A stretch of 50,114 bases of DNA from Deltaproteobacteria bacterium (lineage in GTDB: Bacteria; Desulfobacterota; GWC2-55-46), in NCBI GenBank assembly GCA_016182655.1, contig JACPGB010000009.1, positions 1 to 50,114 on the forward strand. Direction: 5' to 3'. Every line of letters starts with the position of its first letter. Position 1 is the first letter of the stretch. The position numbers and the translations under genes are program-made. This document shows, piece after piece, positions 24,843-33,920 of the stretch. Under the pieces are notes generated by a model, which did not search any database, was not told where the DNA came from, and saw only the letters and a program-made list of their open reading frames with translations.

Positions 24843-26222
24843 ATGTACAGAGGAAAAATAAAAAAGATCCACTTCATTGGCATAGGCGGCTCGGGCATGA
24901 ACGGCATAGCCGAGGTGATCCTCAACATGGGGTACATGGTCACGGGCTCGGACTTATCCGAGACCGACGTGACGAGGAGGCTCAAAAGCCTGGGTGCCAC
25001 GATATTCACCGGCCACAGGGCCGAAAACGTCACCGACGCCCACTGCGTCGTGTACTCATCCGCCGTCAAAAAAGACAACCCCGAGGTGAAAGAGGCGCTC
25101 TCAAGGCAGATACCGATAATACCCCGCGCCGAGATGCTCTCAGAGCTCATGAGGATGAAGTACGGGATAGCCATAGCCGGCACCCACGGCAAGACCACGA
25201 CGACCTCGATGATCTCGATGATACTCGCCTCAGCCAAGATGGACCCGACTATAGTCACGGGAGGCAAATTGAACAGCCTCGGCGCGAACGCGCGGCTCGG
25301 CACAGGCGACTTCCTCGTGGCCGAGGCCGACGAGAGCGACAGGAGCTTCCTCAAGCTCTCGCCCACCATTGCGATCGTCACGAACATCGACAGGGAGCAC
25401 ATGGAAAACTACGAGGACATGGAAGACATGAAGTCCTCGTTCCTTAACTTCATGAACAAGGTCCCGTTTTACGGATGCGCCGTAATATGCCTCGACCACC
25501 CGGTGATACAGTCGCTCATACCGAAGATCTCCAGGCGGTTCATCTCCTATGGCTTGACAGCCCAGGCAGACATACACGCGCGGAATTTAAGGCCCGCCGG
25601 CATGCAGACCTCTTACGAGGTCTGGAGTGGAAAGAAACAGCTCGGAGAGATAACGCTGAACCTCCCGGGCGAGCACAATGTCTATAACTCGCTTGCGGCC
25701 GTGGCCGTTGCGCGCGAGCTCGACATAGACTTTGCGACGATCAAGGCCGGACTGGAGGGCTTCACCGGGGTCGAGCGGAGGTTCCACGTAAGGGGCGAAG
25801 CCGCCGGGGTCACGGTCGTCGACGACTACGGCCACCACCCCGAGGAGATAAAGGCCGTGCTTAAGGCCGCGAAGAAGGGGTTTGACTCGCGCCTCGTCGT
25901 CGTATTCCAGCCGCACAGGTATTCGAGGACAAAAGACCTCTTCAGCGAGTTCCTGTCCGCCTTCAACGACGCGGAGAAGCTCGTCATAACGGATGTCTAC
26001 GCCGCGGGCGAGGAAAGGATAGAAGGCGCTTCGGGAGAAGCGCTCTATCAGGGGATAAAGGCATTCGGGCATAAGGATGTCTCGTACATGCCGGGCCCGG
26101 CGATACTTTCTCACCTTGAAAAGTGCGTGGAAGCCGGCGACATGGTCATCACGCTCGGCGCGGGCGACATCTGGAAGACCGGTGTCGCGCTCGTCGAGAG
26201 CCTTAAGAAGAGGGCCTCCTGA
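24843..26222 (+). CDS. murC: UDP-MurNAc:L-alanine ligase
   Basis: MurC adds the first amino acid, L-alanine, to UDP-MurNAc. The 459-residue protein starts with the dinucleotide-fold motif [15 protein letters not shown] (10-24) and has the P-loop GTHGKTTT (113-120), [18 protein letters not shown], and [11 protein letters not shown] in the C-terminal domain. These distinguish MurC from the other Mur ligases. A GGAAAG ribosome site precedes the ATG. The stop TGA shares one base with the murB ATG (TGATG). Confidence 0.97.
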   Translation: MYRGKIKKIHFIGIGGSGMNGIAEVILNMGYMVTGSDLSETDVTRRLKSLGATIFTGHRAENVTDAHCVVYSSAVKKDNPEVKEALSRQIPIIPRAEMLSELMRMKYGIAIAGTHGKTTTTSMISMILASAKMDPTIVTGGKLNSLGANARLGTGDFLVAEADESDRSFLKLSPTIAIVTNIDREHMENYEDMEDMKSSFLNFMNKVPFYGCAVICLDHPVIQSLIPKISRRFISYGLTAQADIHARNLRPAGMQTSYEVWSGKKQLGEITLNLPGEHNVYNSLAAVAVARELDIDFATIKAGLEGFTGVERRFHVRGEAAGVTVVDDYGHHPEEIKAVLKAAKKGFDSRLVVVFQPHRYSRTKDLFSEFLSAFNDAEKLVITDVYAAGEERIEGASGEALYQGIKAFGHKDVSYMPGPAILSHLEKCVEAGDMVITLGAGDIWKTGVALVESLKKRAS

Positions 26223-27157
26223 TGCGCAAGGGTAAGGGAGAGGATATGGCGGTACAGTATTCGTTGTTCTTCATACAGCGCTTCAAGGGCAAGGTGCTCT
26301 TCAACGTGCCGATGAGCGAGTACACTTCCATCAAGATCGGCGGCCCGGCCGACGTGATGGCCTTCCCGCAGGACGAGGGCGACTTAAAGGACATACTCGC
26401 CTTTGCCGAGGCGAAGGCCTTTCCGTTCTACATACTCGGCGGCGGCACGAACCTCCTTGTGAGGGACGGCGGCATAAGGTCGATCGTCATAAACATGTCC
26501 GAGGGGTTCAAGGACATCGTCTGGAAGGACGAGACTAACGCCTCGGTCGGCTCGGGCGTGCGCCTTGCCGAGCTCCTCTTCCAGTGCAGGGAGCGGGGCC
26601 TTACCGGCTTCGAATTCGCTTCAGGCATCCCCGGCACCATAGGCGGCGCGGTCATGATGAACGCGGGCGCGTACGGCGGCGAGATGAAGGACGTAGTCGA
26701 GGGCGTCGAGGTCATCGGCAAAAAGGGCGTCAAGAACTTCATCCCTAAAAAAGACCTCGCATTCGACTACAGGAAGGCCGAGATCCCGAAGGGCGCGGTC
26801 GTAACGAGAGCGCACATGAGGTTCACCAAATCCACGCCGGATGCCGTGAAGGAGAAGATAAGGGACTTGAAGGAGCGGAGAAAATCGACCGCCCACATAA
26901 CATTCCCGAACGCAGGCTCCATCTTCCGGAACCCGGAGAACAAGTCGGCAGGGAGGCTCATCGAAGAGGCGGGGCTCAAGGGCGAGAGGTCCGGCGACGC
27001 TCAGATATCCGAGGTCCACGCCAACTACATCGTGAACCTCGGGGCCGCCAAGGCAAAGGACGTCCTCTCGCTCATGGCCCTCGTACGCGACAGGATATAC
27101 AGCCAGAAAGGGGTCGTCCTCGAGCCCGAAATAAAGGTCATAGGCGAGGACCAGTAA
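26222..27157 (+). CDS. murB: UDP-N-acetylenolpyruvoylglucosamine reductase (type II)
   Basis: MurB is the FAD/NADPH enzyme that reduces UDP-GlcNAc-enolpyruvate to UDP-MurNAc. The 311-residue protein has TSIKIGGPADV (35-45), LGGGTNLLVRDGG (72-84) for FAD binding and GIPGTIGGAVMMNAGAYGGE (135-154). The catalytic serine is S233 in NAGSIFRNP and the conserved Glu is E303 near the end. The compact C-terminus fits type II MurB. The start is ATG 26222 in a TGATG junction; ATG 26246, behind a better AGGGAGAGG, would shorten it by eight residues. Confidence 0.95.
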   Translation: MRKGKGEDMAVQYSLFFIQRFKGKVLFNVPMSEYTSIKIGGPADVMAFPQDEGDLKDILAFAEAKAFPFYILGGGTNLLVRDGGIRSIVINMSEGFKDIVWKDETNASVGSGVRLAELLFQCRERGLTGFEFASGIPGTIGGAVMMNAGAYGGEMKDVVEGVEVIGKKGVKNFIPKKDLAFDYRKAEIPKGAVVTRAHMRFTKSTPDAVKEKIRDLKERRKSTAHITFPNAGSIFRNPENKSAGRLIEEAGLKGERSGDAQISEVHANYIVNLGAAKAKDVLSLMALVRDRIYSQKGVVLEPEIKVIGEDQ

Positions 27158-27158
27158 T

Positions 27159-28073
27159 TTGGCAAAGGCGGCTTTCAAGGATAAGAAGATAGGCGTACTC
27201 CTGGGCGGCATTTCCGAGGAGAGGGAGATATCCCTCAAGACCGGGGACGCGGTATTGAAGGCGCTCCTCGCAAAGGGCTACAAAGCCGTTCCGATAGACG
27301 CGGGGAGGGACATCGCAGAGAGGCTCGTCTCTGAAAAGATAGAGGTCGCCTTCATCGCGCTCCACGGCAGATATGGCGAGGACGGCTGTATCCAGGGGCT
27401 TCTTGAGGTAATGGGGATCCCGTACACCGGCTCGGGCGTCCAGGCGTCTGCCGTAGCCATGGACAAGGCCGCGGCAAAAAAGCTCTTCCTCCACCACGGC
27501 GTCTCGACACCCGGGTCGTTCGGATACGCCGGGGGCAAGGCGGTGAAGGCAAAGCTCCCGGTGGTCGTAAAGCCCTCGACTCAGGGCTCGGCCATAGGCG
27601 TGACCATTGTGAGAAAGAAGGCCGGGCTCGCTCCGGCCATAGCCGAGGCAAAGAGGCACGGCGGAGAGCCGGTCATTGAAGAATACATCGAAGGCAGGGA
27701 GCTTACCGTCTCGATACTCGACGGCCGCGTCCTCCCGGTAATAGAGATAAGGCCGAAGGAAGGCTTCTACGATTACAGGGCCAAATACACAAAAGGCGCG
27801 ACCGATTTTATCGTACCCGCGCCTTTGACGAAGACCCTTGAAAAAAAGGTCTCGAAAGAGGCTCTGAGGGCCTACGAGGCCCTAAGGTGCTCCGGCGCCG
27901 CCCGCGTCGACGTGATGCTTAAAAAAAGCGGCAAGCCCTATGTCCTCGAGGTAAATACCATCCCCGGGATGACGGAATTAAGCCTCTTCCCAAGGGCCGC
28001 TGGCGCTGTAGGCATGGACTACCCCGCGCTTGTCGAAGAGATGCTCAAGGGCGCGGGGATAAATAAGGTTTAG
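27159..28073 (+). CDS. ddl: D-alanine--D-alanine ligase
   Basis: Ddl makes the D-Ala-D-Ala dipeptide that MurF consumes. The 304-residue protein is an ATP-grasp enzyme with LLGGISEEREIS, HGRYGEDG, VVVKPSTQGSAIGV, the Tyr-containing GFYDYRAKYT, and EVNTIPGMTE at the Mg-binding site. A Tyr in the omega-loop position (FYDYRAKY) is the usual D-Ala type rather than the D-lactate type. The start is TTG, one nt after the murB stop, with GAGGA upstream. Confidence 0.96.
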   Translation: MAKAAFKDKKIGVLLGGISEEREISLKTGDAVLKALLAKGYKAVPIDAGRDIAERLVSEKIEVAFIALHGRYGEDGCIQGLLEVMGIPYTGSGVQASAVAMDKAAAKKLFLHHGVSTPGSFGYAGGKAVKAKLPVVVKPSTQGSAIGVTIVRKKAGLAPAIAEAKRHGGEPVIEEYIEGRELTVSILDGRVLPVIEIRPKEGFYDYRAKYTKGATDFIVPAPLTKTLEKKVSKEALRAYEALRCSGAARVDVMLKKSGKPYVLEVNTIPGMTELSLFPRAAGAVGMDYPALVEEMLKGAGINKV

Positions 28074-28208
28074 TGTCAGGGCCGCAAAGCCCTTTGCCGT
28101 TTTGATCTATCAAAAAAGAATAAGGCATTCTCCCGGTTTTTTTGAATAGAAAAGCCCTTTGGGATTTGTCTTACTTACACAAGGGCGAACGGAACTTTTG
28201 TCACACAG

Positions 28209-29048
28209 ATGAAACCCGTCAAATTGAAAAAGAGGAACAGGCGCTGGAGGGAGCCCTTTCGGGTGCGCGCGAAGAGGACGGGGCTCAAGGCCGTAAAGGC
28301 CGTCGTGCTCCTCGGCGCGCTTCCCGCGCTCTCATTCGCCGTATGGAAGGGGTACAACACGCTTATAACCACTCCGTACCTTTCGGTCATCGCGGTGAAC
28401 GTGAACGGCGCGGAGAGGATACCGAAGGAAGAGATAGCCGCGCTCTCAGGCATAAACGAGGGGCAGAACATCCTCTCGTTCAAGTTGGAACAGGCGGAGG
28501 CCTCGATAAAGACGAACCCGTGGATAGAGGACGCGAAGGTCGAAAGGTCGTACCCCGACATCATAGACATAGAGGTGAAGGAGAGGTCGCCGGTCGCGCT
28601 CGTCAAGCTCGACGGGCTCTATGTCATGGACTCCAACGGGGTCGTCTTCAAGAAGTACGCGGCAGAGGACAATCTCGACCTCCCGATCGTCACCGGCCTT
28701 ACGATGGAGGGGCTCATGGACGCGACCAAGGTCCCGGACGAGGGGCTGATGGACCTTATCGGCGTCCTTTCGTCGCGCGTGGGCTTCAACATCGCAAAGG
28801 TATCGGAGATAAGCGTCGACCCGGTATTCGGGTTCTCGATATACACGCTTGAGGAAGGGGTGAGGCTCGACGTCGGCAGAGACTCATTTGAAGAGAAGCT
28901 CGCCGCCTTCGAGCGCGTCCTGGGGACGCGTGACGGGGTCTTAAGGGGCATAGAGGCGTTCGACCTCTACAACCCCCGGGCAGTGACGGTAAGGTTTAAC
29001 ACCAATGTAGTACAGGAAGGCGGTGAGACGGATGGCCAAAAGGGATAA
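28209..29048 (+). CDS. ftsQ: Cell division protein FtsQ
   Basis: FtsQ is a bitopic divisome protein that recruits FtsB/FtsL and restrains septal synthesis. The 279-residue protein has a basic cytoplasmic start (KLKKRNRRWR), one transmembrane helix (about 31-50), a POTRA domain (about 57-128; VIAVNVNGAERIPKEEI ... WIEDAKVERSYPDIIDIEVKER) and the FtsQ domain after it (MDSNGVVF). Identity rests on architecture and position between ddl and ftsA. No good ribosome site precedes the ATG. A 135-bp gap upstream, containing T/A-rich blocks, may hold an extra promoter for ftsQ-ftsA-ftsZ. Confidence 0.9.
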   Translation: MKPVKLKKRNRRWREPFRVRAKRTGLKAVKAVVLLGALPALSFAVWKGYNTLITTPYLSVIAVNVNGAERIPKEEIAALSGINEGQNILSFKLEQAEASIKTNPWIEDAKVERSYPDIIDIEVKERSPVALVKLDGLYVMDSNGVVFKKYAAEDNLDLPIVTGLTMEGLMDATKVPDEGLMDLIGVLSSRVGFNIAKVSEISVDPVFGFSIYTLEEGVRLDVGRDSFEEKLAAFERVLGTRDGVLRGIEAFDLYNPRAVTVRFNTNVVQEGGETDGQKG

Positions 29049-30261
29049 CATAGTAGTAGGGCTCGATATCGGGACCACGAAGATATGCGCCATCGTCGGC
29101 GAAAAGACCAAGGACTCGGTCGAGATAATCGGCATAGGCGTCCACGCCTCGAAGGGGCTCAGGAAGGGTGTGGTCGTCAACATAGAGTCGACCGTGGAAT
29201 CCATTAGAAAGGCCGTCGAGGAGGCCGAGCTCATGGCCGGATGCGAAGTGAACCGCGTCTACTGCGGCATCGCGGGCGGCCACATACGCGCATTCAACAG
29301 CCACGGCGTCATAGCGATAAAGAACCGCGAGATAACGCAGGCGGACATCGACAGGGTCATAGAGGCCGCGCAGGCCGTCGTCATCCCGCCGGACAGGGAG
29401 GTCATCCACGTCATCCCGCAGGAGTACATAGTGGACGACCAGGAGGGGATACAGGAGCCGCTCGGCATGATAGGCATAAGGCTCGAGGTAAAGGTCCACA
29501 TAGTGACGGCCGCCGTCACCTCGGCCCAGAACATCGTAAAGTGCGCGAACAAGGCCGGGTTGGATGTGGCCGACATCGTCCTCCAGCAGATAGCCTCGAG
29601 CGAGGCGGTGCTGAACCCTGACGAGAGGGAGATAGGCGTCGTCCTGGTCGACATCGGCGGCGGCACGACCGACATCGCCCTCTACCACGCGGGCACCATA
29701 AAGTACACGACCGTGATATCCCTCGGCGGCAACCAGGTCACCGGAGATATCTCCGTGGGGCTACGCACTACCGCGAGCGAGGCGGAAAAGATAAAGAAAC
29801 AGTACGGCAACGCCATGACCGCGCTCGTCTCAAAGGACGACATGGTCGAGGTCCAGTCAGTCGGCGGCGGAAAGTCCCGGACGGTGTCCAGGTACATGCT
29901 CTGCGAGATAATAGAGCCCCGCGTCGAGGAGATATTCCAGCTCGTCAAGAGGGAGATTATAAAGTCCGGGTACGACAACCTCGTATCCTCGGGCATAGTT
30001 TTGACCGGCGGCACCGCCGCGATGGAAGGCATAACCGAGCTCGCCGAGCAGGTCTTCAACCTGCCGGTCAGAAGGGGCCTGCCCATGGGCATAACCGGGC
30101 TCGTGGACGTGGTGAAGTCTCCGATGTACTCGACAGGCGTAGGGCTCGTCCAGTACGGAGGCAAGCACCTCACGGGCACGCAGTTCCAGAGGGGGAGCGA
30201 GTCCAAGATCTTCAACAAGCTGACTTCGAGGATGAAGGAGTGGATGAAGGAGTTCTTCTAA
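29032..30261 (+). CDS. ftsA: Cell division protein FtsA
   Basis: FtsA is an actin-like ATPase that ties FtsZ filaments to the membrane. From ATG 29032 it has 409 residues and begins [20 protein letters not shown]. It shows the SHS2/1C-domain region and the phosphate-binding motifs [14 protein letters not shown] and [11 protein letters not shown]. The last 19 residues ([19 protein letters not shown]) form the amphipathic membrane-binding helix. GGTGAG precedes this ATG; a GTG at 29023 is an alternative. It overlaps ftsQ by 17 nt. Confidence 0.96.
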   Translation: MAKRDNIVVGLDIGTTKICAIVGEKTKDSVEIIGIGVHASKGLRKGVVVNIESTVESIRKAVEEAELMAGCEVNRVYCGIAGGHIRAFNSHGVIAIKNREITQADIDRVIEAAQAVVIPPDREVIHVIPQEYIVDDQEGIQEPLGMIGIRLEVKVHIVTAAVTSAQNIVKCANKAGLDVADIVLQQIASSEAVLNPDEREIGVVLVDIGGGTTDIALYHAGTIKYTTVISLGGNQVTGDISVGLRTTASEAEKIKKQYGNAMTALVSKDDMVEVQSVGGGKSRTVSRYMLCEIIEPRVEEIFQLVKREIIKSGYDNLVSSGIVLTGGTAAMEGITELAEQVFNLPVRRGLPMGITGLVDVVKSPMYSTGVGLVQYGGKHLTGTQFQRGSESKIFNKLTSRMKEWMKEFF

Positions 30262-30311
30262 AGCCAGGACTCCATAAACTGATTACGGCGGCTGATAAAA
30301 CAGGAGGTGGG

Positions 30312-31433
30312 ATGATGGTAATCGAGATGGACGAGAATTTCAACCGGGGGGCGAGGCTCAAAGTCATCGGGGTAGGCGGGTGCGGCGGGAACGCCGTGAA
30401 TACGATGATAGAATGCGGCCTCGACGGGGTGGAGTTCCTGGCCGCGAACACGGACAGCCAGGCGCTTGAAAAATCGCTGGCGCACACGAAGGTCCAGCTG
30501 GGCAACAGCCTCACCAAGGGGCTCGGCGCCGGAGCCAACCCCGAGATCGGGCGGAACGCGGCGATGGAGTCCAAGGACCAGCTCATCGAGGCGCTCAAGG
30601 GCGCGGACATGGTCTTCATAACCGCGGGCATGGGCGGCGGAACAGGCACCGGGGCGGGCCCCGTGGTAGCCGAAGCCGCGAAGGCCGCCGGAGCGCTCGT
30701 CGTCGCGGTAGTCACGAAGCCGTTCGCCTTCGAAGGGTCGAAAAAGATGAAGCAGGCCGAGGACGGCCTCAAGAAGCTCAAGGACGTCGTCGATACCGTC
30801 ATCACCATCCCGAACCAGAGATTATTGTCCGTAGCCAACAAGAACACCTCGCTTAAGGACGCGTTCAAGAGTAACGTCGACTTCGCGGACGTGCGCACCA
30901 TCATGTCCGAGATGGGCCAGGCGCTCATGGGCAGCGGCGTGGCAACCGGCGAGAACAGGGCCGCAGAGGCCGCGAGGAAGGCTATATCGTCCCCGCTTCT
31001 TGAGGATATTTCGATTAACGGCGCGCGCGGCGTGCTCATAAACATCACCGGTTCTTCCGACCTTACCATCCACGACGTCCACGAGGCCTCATCCCTCATA
31101 CATGAAGAGGCCCACGAGGACGCGCATATCATCTTCGGCGCGGTCATTGACGAATCGATGGGCGAGGAAGTGAGGGTTACGGTCATCGCCACGGGCTTCG
31201 GAAAGGCGAACGAGATACGGACCCCGATGCAGATGCCGATGCAGATGTCCAAGGATACGATACCCCCGGCGGACGTCATCGACGACCTCGACGTGCCGAC
31301 CGTCATAAGAAGAGACAAGGGTTTTGAGCTCCGGAGTCACGAGCTCCGGAGGCTTACGAAGCTCGGGGGGCTTAATGCAGATGATGAGGACATGTATGAC
31401 ACGCCGACTTTCTTGAGAAAACAGGCCGATTAG
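30312..31433 (+). CDS. ftsZ: Cell division GTPase FtsZ
   Basis: FtsZ is the tubulin-like GTPase that forms the division ring. From ATG 30312 it has 373 residues; a second ATG three bases on (30315) sits at a better distance from AGGAGGTG (30302-30309). The GTP-binding loop is GGGTGTG (108-114) and the catalytic T7 loop is NVDFAD (187-192 region). The C-terminal linker is short. The canonical C-terminal peptide [11 protein letters not shown] (363-373), which binds FtsA and other partners, is preceded by a similar motif [10 protein letters not shown] (325-334), so two such peptides appear in tandem. It ends the dcw cluster. Confidence 0.97.
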   Translation: MMVIEMDENFNRGARLKVIGVGGCGGNAVNTMIECGLDGVEFLAANTDSQALEKSLAHTKVQLGNSLTKGLGAGANPEIGRNAAMESKDQLIEALKGADMVFITAGMGGGTGTGAGPVVAEAAKAAGALVVAVVTKPFAFEGSKKMKQAEDGLKKLKDVVDTVITIPNQRLLSVANKNTSLKDAFKSNVDFADVRTIMSEMGQALMGSGVATGENRAAEAARKAISSPLLEDISINGARGVLINITGSSDLTIHDVHEASSLIHEEAHEDAHIIFGAVIDESMGEEVRVTVIATGFGKANEIRTPMQMPMQMSKDTIPPADVIDDLDVPTVIRRDKGFELRSHELRRLTKLGGLNADDEDMYDTPTFLRKQAD

Positions 31434-31532
31434 ATTTCAGAATAAGGTAAACAGAAAATACGCCCCGGGGTCGCGCGCTTTGCGCGCGAGAGGACCGCTA
31501 CAAGGCATCCTTGTCCCTCGGGGCTTGAGGCT

Positions 31533-31880
31533 GGGTACTAGGCGTACGGTCAATTTCAAATCGGGTTACCCTGCTCTACCGGTCTCAAGCCGTCTGATAC
31601 GGATTTGCCGGTCCGGCCAGGGTACTCGGCGTACGGCCAATTTTCAAATCGGGTTACCCTGCTCTTACTGGTCTCAAGCCGTTTGATACGGATTTGCCGG
31701 TCCAGCCAGGGTACTCGGCGTACGGCCAATTTTCAAATCGGGGTACCCTGCTCTTACTGGTCTCAAGCCGTTTGATCCGGATTTGCCGATCCAGCCAGGG
31801 TACTCGGCGTACGGCCAATTCAAATTCGATTGCTTAAGGCTTCAGGACTCAAAAACCATCAGGATTTGCCGGTCCGGCCA
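31533..31880. repeat. Tandem repeat, 87-89 bp unit, about four copies
   Basis: Units start with GGGTACT at 31533, 31620, 31709 and 31798. The first three are nearly identical and the fourth keeps the two ends (gggtactcggcgtacggcc... and ...ggatttgccggtccggcca) but differs in the middle. Within units, GGGTAC can pair with GTTACCC or GTACCC about 30 nt later. There are no unique spacers, so it is not a CRISPR array. Confidence 0.9.
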
Positions 31881-31889
31881 GGACCTGCC

Positions 31890-31918
31890 TTGTAAACCCG
31901 CCTGATATATGTGATAAT
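31890..31918 (+). promoter_or_regulatory. Promoter-like pair upstream of the radical SAM gene
   Basis: TTGTAA (31890-31895), a 17-nt spacer and GATAAT (31913-31918), 80 bp before the putative start. Each box departs modestly from consensus. Confidence 0.45.
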
Positions 31919-31997
31919 TTCAGATATCGCGATGGCGGGCCTTTTGCGTCCGCGTTTTTCGCGCCATCTTTGAGGAAACGGGGTTAGAGTCCCGTTT

Positions 31998-33734
31998 TTG
32001 GGCCGGTCTATTTCCTGGAATCTTAAAAAAAAAGTAAGGGAGACGCTCTCCCGGGAGACGGGTGCCGTCCATAAGGAGCACGGCGGGAGGATCAGGGTCT
32101 GCCTTGTCTGGCCGAACGCCTATTCGCTCGGCATGGCGAACCTCGGCTTCCAGACCGTCTATCACCTTATTAACAGCCTTGATGACGCCGTCTGCGAGCG
32201 CTCGTTCCTCCCGGATAAGGAAGACATCGAGGAGTTCAGTCGGACTTCCACGGAGTTGTTCTCGTACGAGTCCCAGACGCCTCTACGCGAGTTCGACATC
32301 ATCGCCTTTTCGCTCCCCTTCGAGGACGACTATGTAAATATAGGCAGGATCCTCGGCCTCGCCAATGTGCCGGTCTTTTCCGCTGAACGGGATCTGACCC
32401 CGCTCGTCATCGCCGGTGGCGTCGGCGTATCGCTCAATCCCGAGCCGCTCGCCGAAATTATAGACGTGTTCACGATCGGCGAGGGCGAAGGCGCGCTCCC
32501 GGAGTTCATCGAAAGATTCAGGGCCTTGAAGGACGGGGCAAAGGATGAGTTGCTTTCCGGCCTCGACGAGCTCCCCTGGACATACATCCCGTCGTTTTAT
32601 GAATACGAGTACGACGGCCCTGCCATAAAAGAGGTAAAGAGGAAGGCAGGGGCAAAGGAGAAGGTCGTCGGCAAAAAGGCGTTTGACCTCGCCAGATTCC
32701 CCGTCCCGCAGTCATTCATTACTACACCTGACGCCGAGTTCAGGGACACCTATCTGATAGAGGTCGAGCGCGGGTGCGGCCGTGGTTGCAGGTTCTGCGC
32801 CGCTGGTTTTCTATATTTGCCGCCGCGCTGGAGAAAGACCGAAGATGTTAAAGAGGCGCTTTCTGAAGGGCTCAAGCGCGCGGGAAAGGCAGGGCTCATA
32901 GGCACAGCCGTCTCCGAGCACCCGGATATAAATGACATCATCGGGTTTGGTGTTGAGAAGGAAGGCGGGGTTACGCTCTCATCCTTGCGTTTCGACATGC
33001 TGGATGCCGGCCTCCTCGCGCTTCTTAAGAAGAGCGGATACAAGACGATAACGCTCGCCCCTGAGGCGGCCACCGAGCGGATGAGGGCCGTCATCAACAA
33101 GGGGATCACTGACAAGGAAATAATGGACGCCGTCTCTCTTGTCAGGGAGGCGGGGTTTTTGAAGCTCAAATTATATTATTTGATAGGCCTGCCCACCGAG
33201 ACCGACGAGGACGCGGAGGCGATAGTCGAGCTTACGAAGAGGATAAAGGCAGTGATGGCGAGGGGCGAGATCTCATTAAGCATAAACCCCTTCATGCCAA
33301 AGCCCTTGACCCCTTTTCAATGGATGGCGTTCGAGGAGACGGCGACGATTGACAAGAGGCTCAAATCGATCACAAAGGGCCTCCTTAAAGAGAAGGGCAT
33401 AAGCGTGAGCACGATGTCCTCGAAAGAGGCGCTAATGCAGGCGTATCTGTCGAGGGCGGACAGGCGCGCGGGCCGGTTCATCGTTGAAGCCTCTTCCAAG
33501 GGCTGGGCGCGGGTATTGAAGGCCAATGAGGATTTCATAATATCTTCCGTCCGCATGGACAGGGCAAAGGACGCGATACTCCCGTGGGATATTATCGACC
33601 ACGGCGTCAGAAAGTCCTATCTCTGGAAGGAGTACGGCAAGGCCCTGGAGGCCCGCGCGACTCCGCCGTGCGAAGTCGGCGAGTGTTTCAGGTGCGGGGT
33701 GTGTTTGCCGGAGTATTTCGAAAAAGAAGGGTGA
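31998..33734 (+). CDS. B12-type radical SAM protein (TIGR03960-like, no DUF2344)
   Basis: The 578-residue protein has an N-terminal cobalamin-binding-like domain (about 30-170; VWPNAYSLGMANLGFQ, AGGVGVSLNPEP) and then a radical SAM core. The cluster motif is CGRGCRFC (C260, C264, C267), followed by TLAPEAATERMR and YYLIGLPTETDEDAE. A second Cys cluster (CEVGECFRCGVC) is near the C-terminus. It is a clear paralogue of the next gene, sharing the layout, the LAPEA and IGLPTETDED blocks and the terminal Cys cluster, but it lacks the DUF2344 domain. The substrate is unknown. The TTG start at 31998 has no strong ribosome site and is uncertain. Confidence 0.85.
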   Translation: MGRSISWNLKKKVRETLSRETGAVHKEHGGRIRVCLVWPNAYSLGMANLGFQTVYHLINSLDDAVCERSFLPDKEDIEEFSRTSTELFSYESQTPLREFDIIAFSLPFEDDYVNIGRILGLANVPVFSAERDLTPLVIAGGVGVSLNPEPLAEIIDVFTIGEGEGALPEFIERFRALKDGAKDELLSGLDELPWTYIPSFYEYEYDGPAIKEVKRKAGAKEKVVGKKAFDLARFPVPQSFITTPDAEFRDTYLIEVERGCGRGCRFCAAGFLYLPPRWRKTEDVKEALSEGLKRAGKAGLIGTAVSEHPDINDIIGFGVEKEGGVTLSSLRFDMLDAGLLALLKKSGYKTITLAPEAATERMRAVINKGITDKEIMDAVSLVREAGFLKLKLYYLIGLPTETDEDAEAIVELTKRIKAVMARGEISLSINPFMPKPLTPFQWMAFEETATIDKRLKSITKGLLKEKGISVSTMSSKEALMQAYLSRADRRAGRFIVEASSKGWARVLKANEDFIISSVRMDRAKDAILPWDIIDHGVRKSYLWKEYGKALEARATPPCEVGECFRCGVCLPEYFEKEG

Positions 33735-33749
33735 AGCGTATATCATGTC

Positions 33750-33774
33750 ATTCCCGAGGACTCTTATCGGGAAT
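33750..33774. repeat. ATTCCCGA/TCGGGAAT dispersed hairpin
   Basis: An 8-bp stem (33750-33757 with 33767-33774), the same family as those at 326-349, 40726-40749 and 40788-40812. Confidence 0.7.
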
Positions 33775-33790
33775 CCTTTAAATAAACGAT

Positions 33791-33913
33791 AGGCGGGGTT
33801 TTCCAACCCCGCTAACATTACCTCCCCTCCCTCGACGGGAGGGGATTGAGGGGAGGGTGAGCTTCGGTCAGGGCTTCACCCCCACCCCCGCCCTCCCCAG
33901 TCTAGGGGGAGGG
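33791..33913. repeat. Cluster of three hairpin repeats before the second radical SAM gene
   Basis: AGGCGGGGTT with AACCCCGC (33791-33812, ttcc loop), CCCCTCCC/GGGAGGGG (33824-33831/33837-33844) and CCCTCCCC/GGGGGAGGG (33891-33898/33905-33913). The right arm of the last lies 7 nt before the ATG at 33921 and is the only ribosome-site-like sequence there. Confidence 0.75.
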
Positions 33914-33920
33914 ATTTAAT

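Larger units (their letters stand above)
31434..31997. other. 564-bp gene-free stretch after ftsZ
   Basis: It contains a nested hairpin (CGCGCGC/GCGCGCG at about 31473-31489, framed by GCCCCG and CGGGGC), a tandem repeat (31533-31880) and a promoter-like pair (31890-31918). No ORF looks real, and no clear U-run terminator follows ftsZ. Confidence 0.7.

Noticed and set aside
28142-28852. 236-codon plus-strand ORF overlapping ftsQ
   Set aside because: It lies in another frame of ftsQ, has Arg/Gly-rich shadow composition and no family resemblance, while the ftsQ frame has a membrane helix and POTRA pattern.
31533-31880. Possible CRISPR array
   Set aside because: Units of 87-89 bp are repeated end to end without unique spacers, and no cas gene is near.
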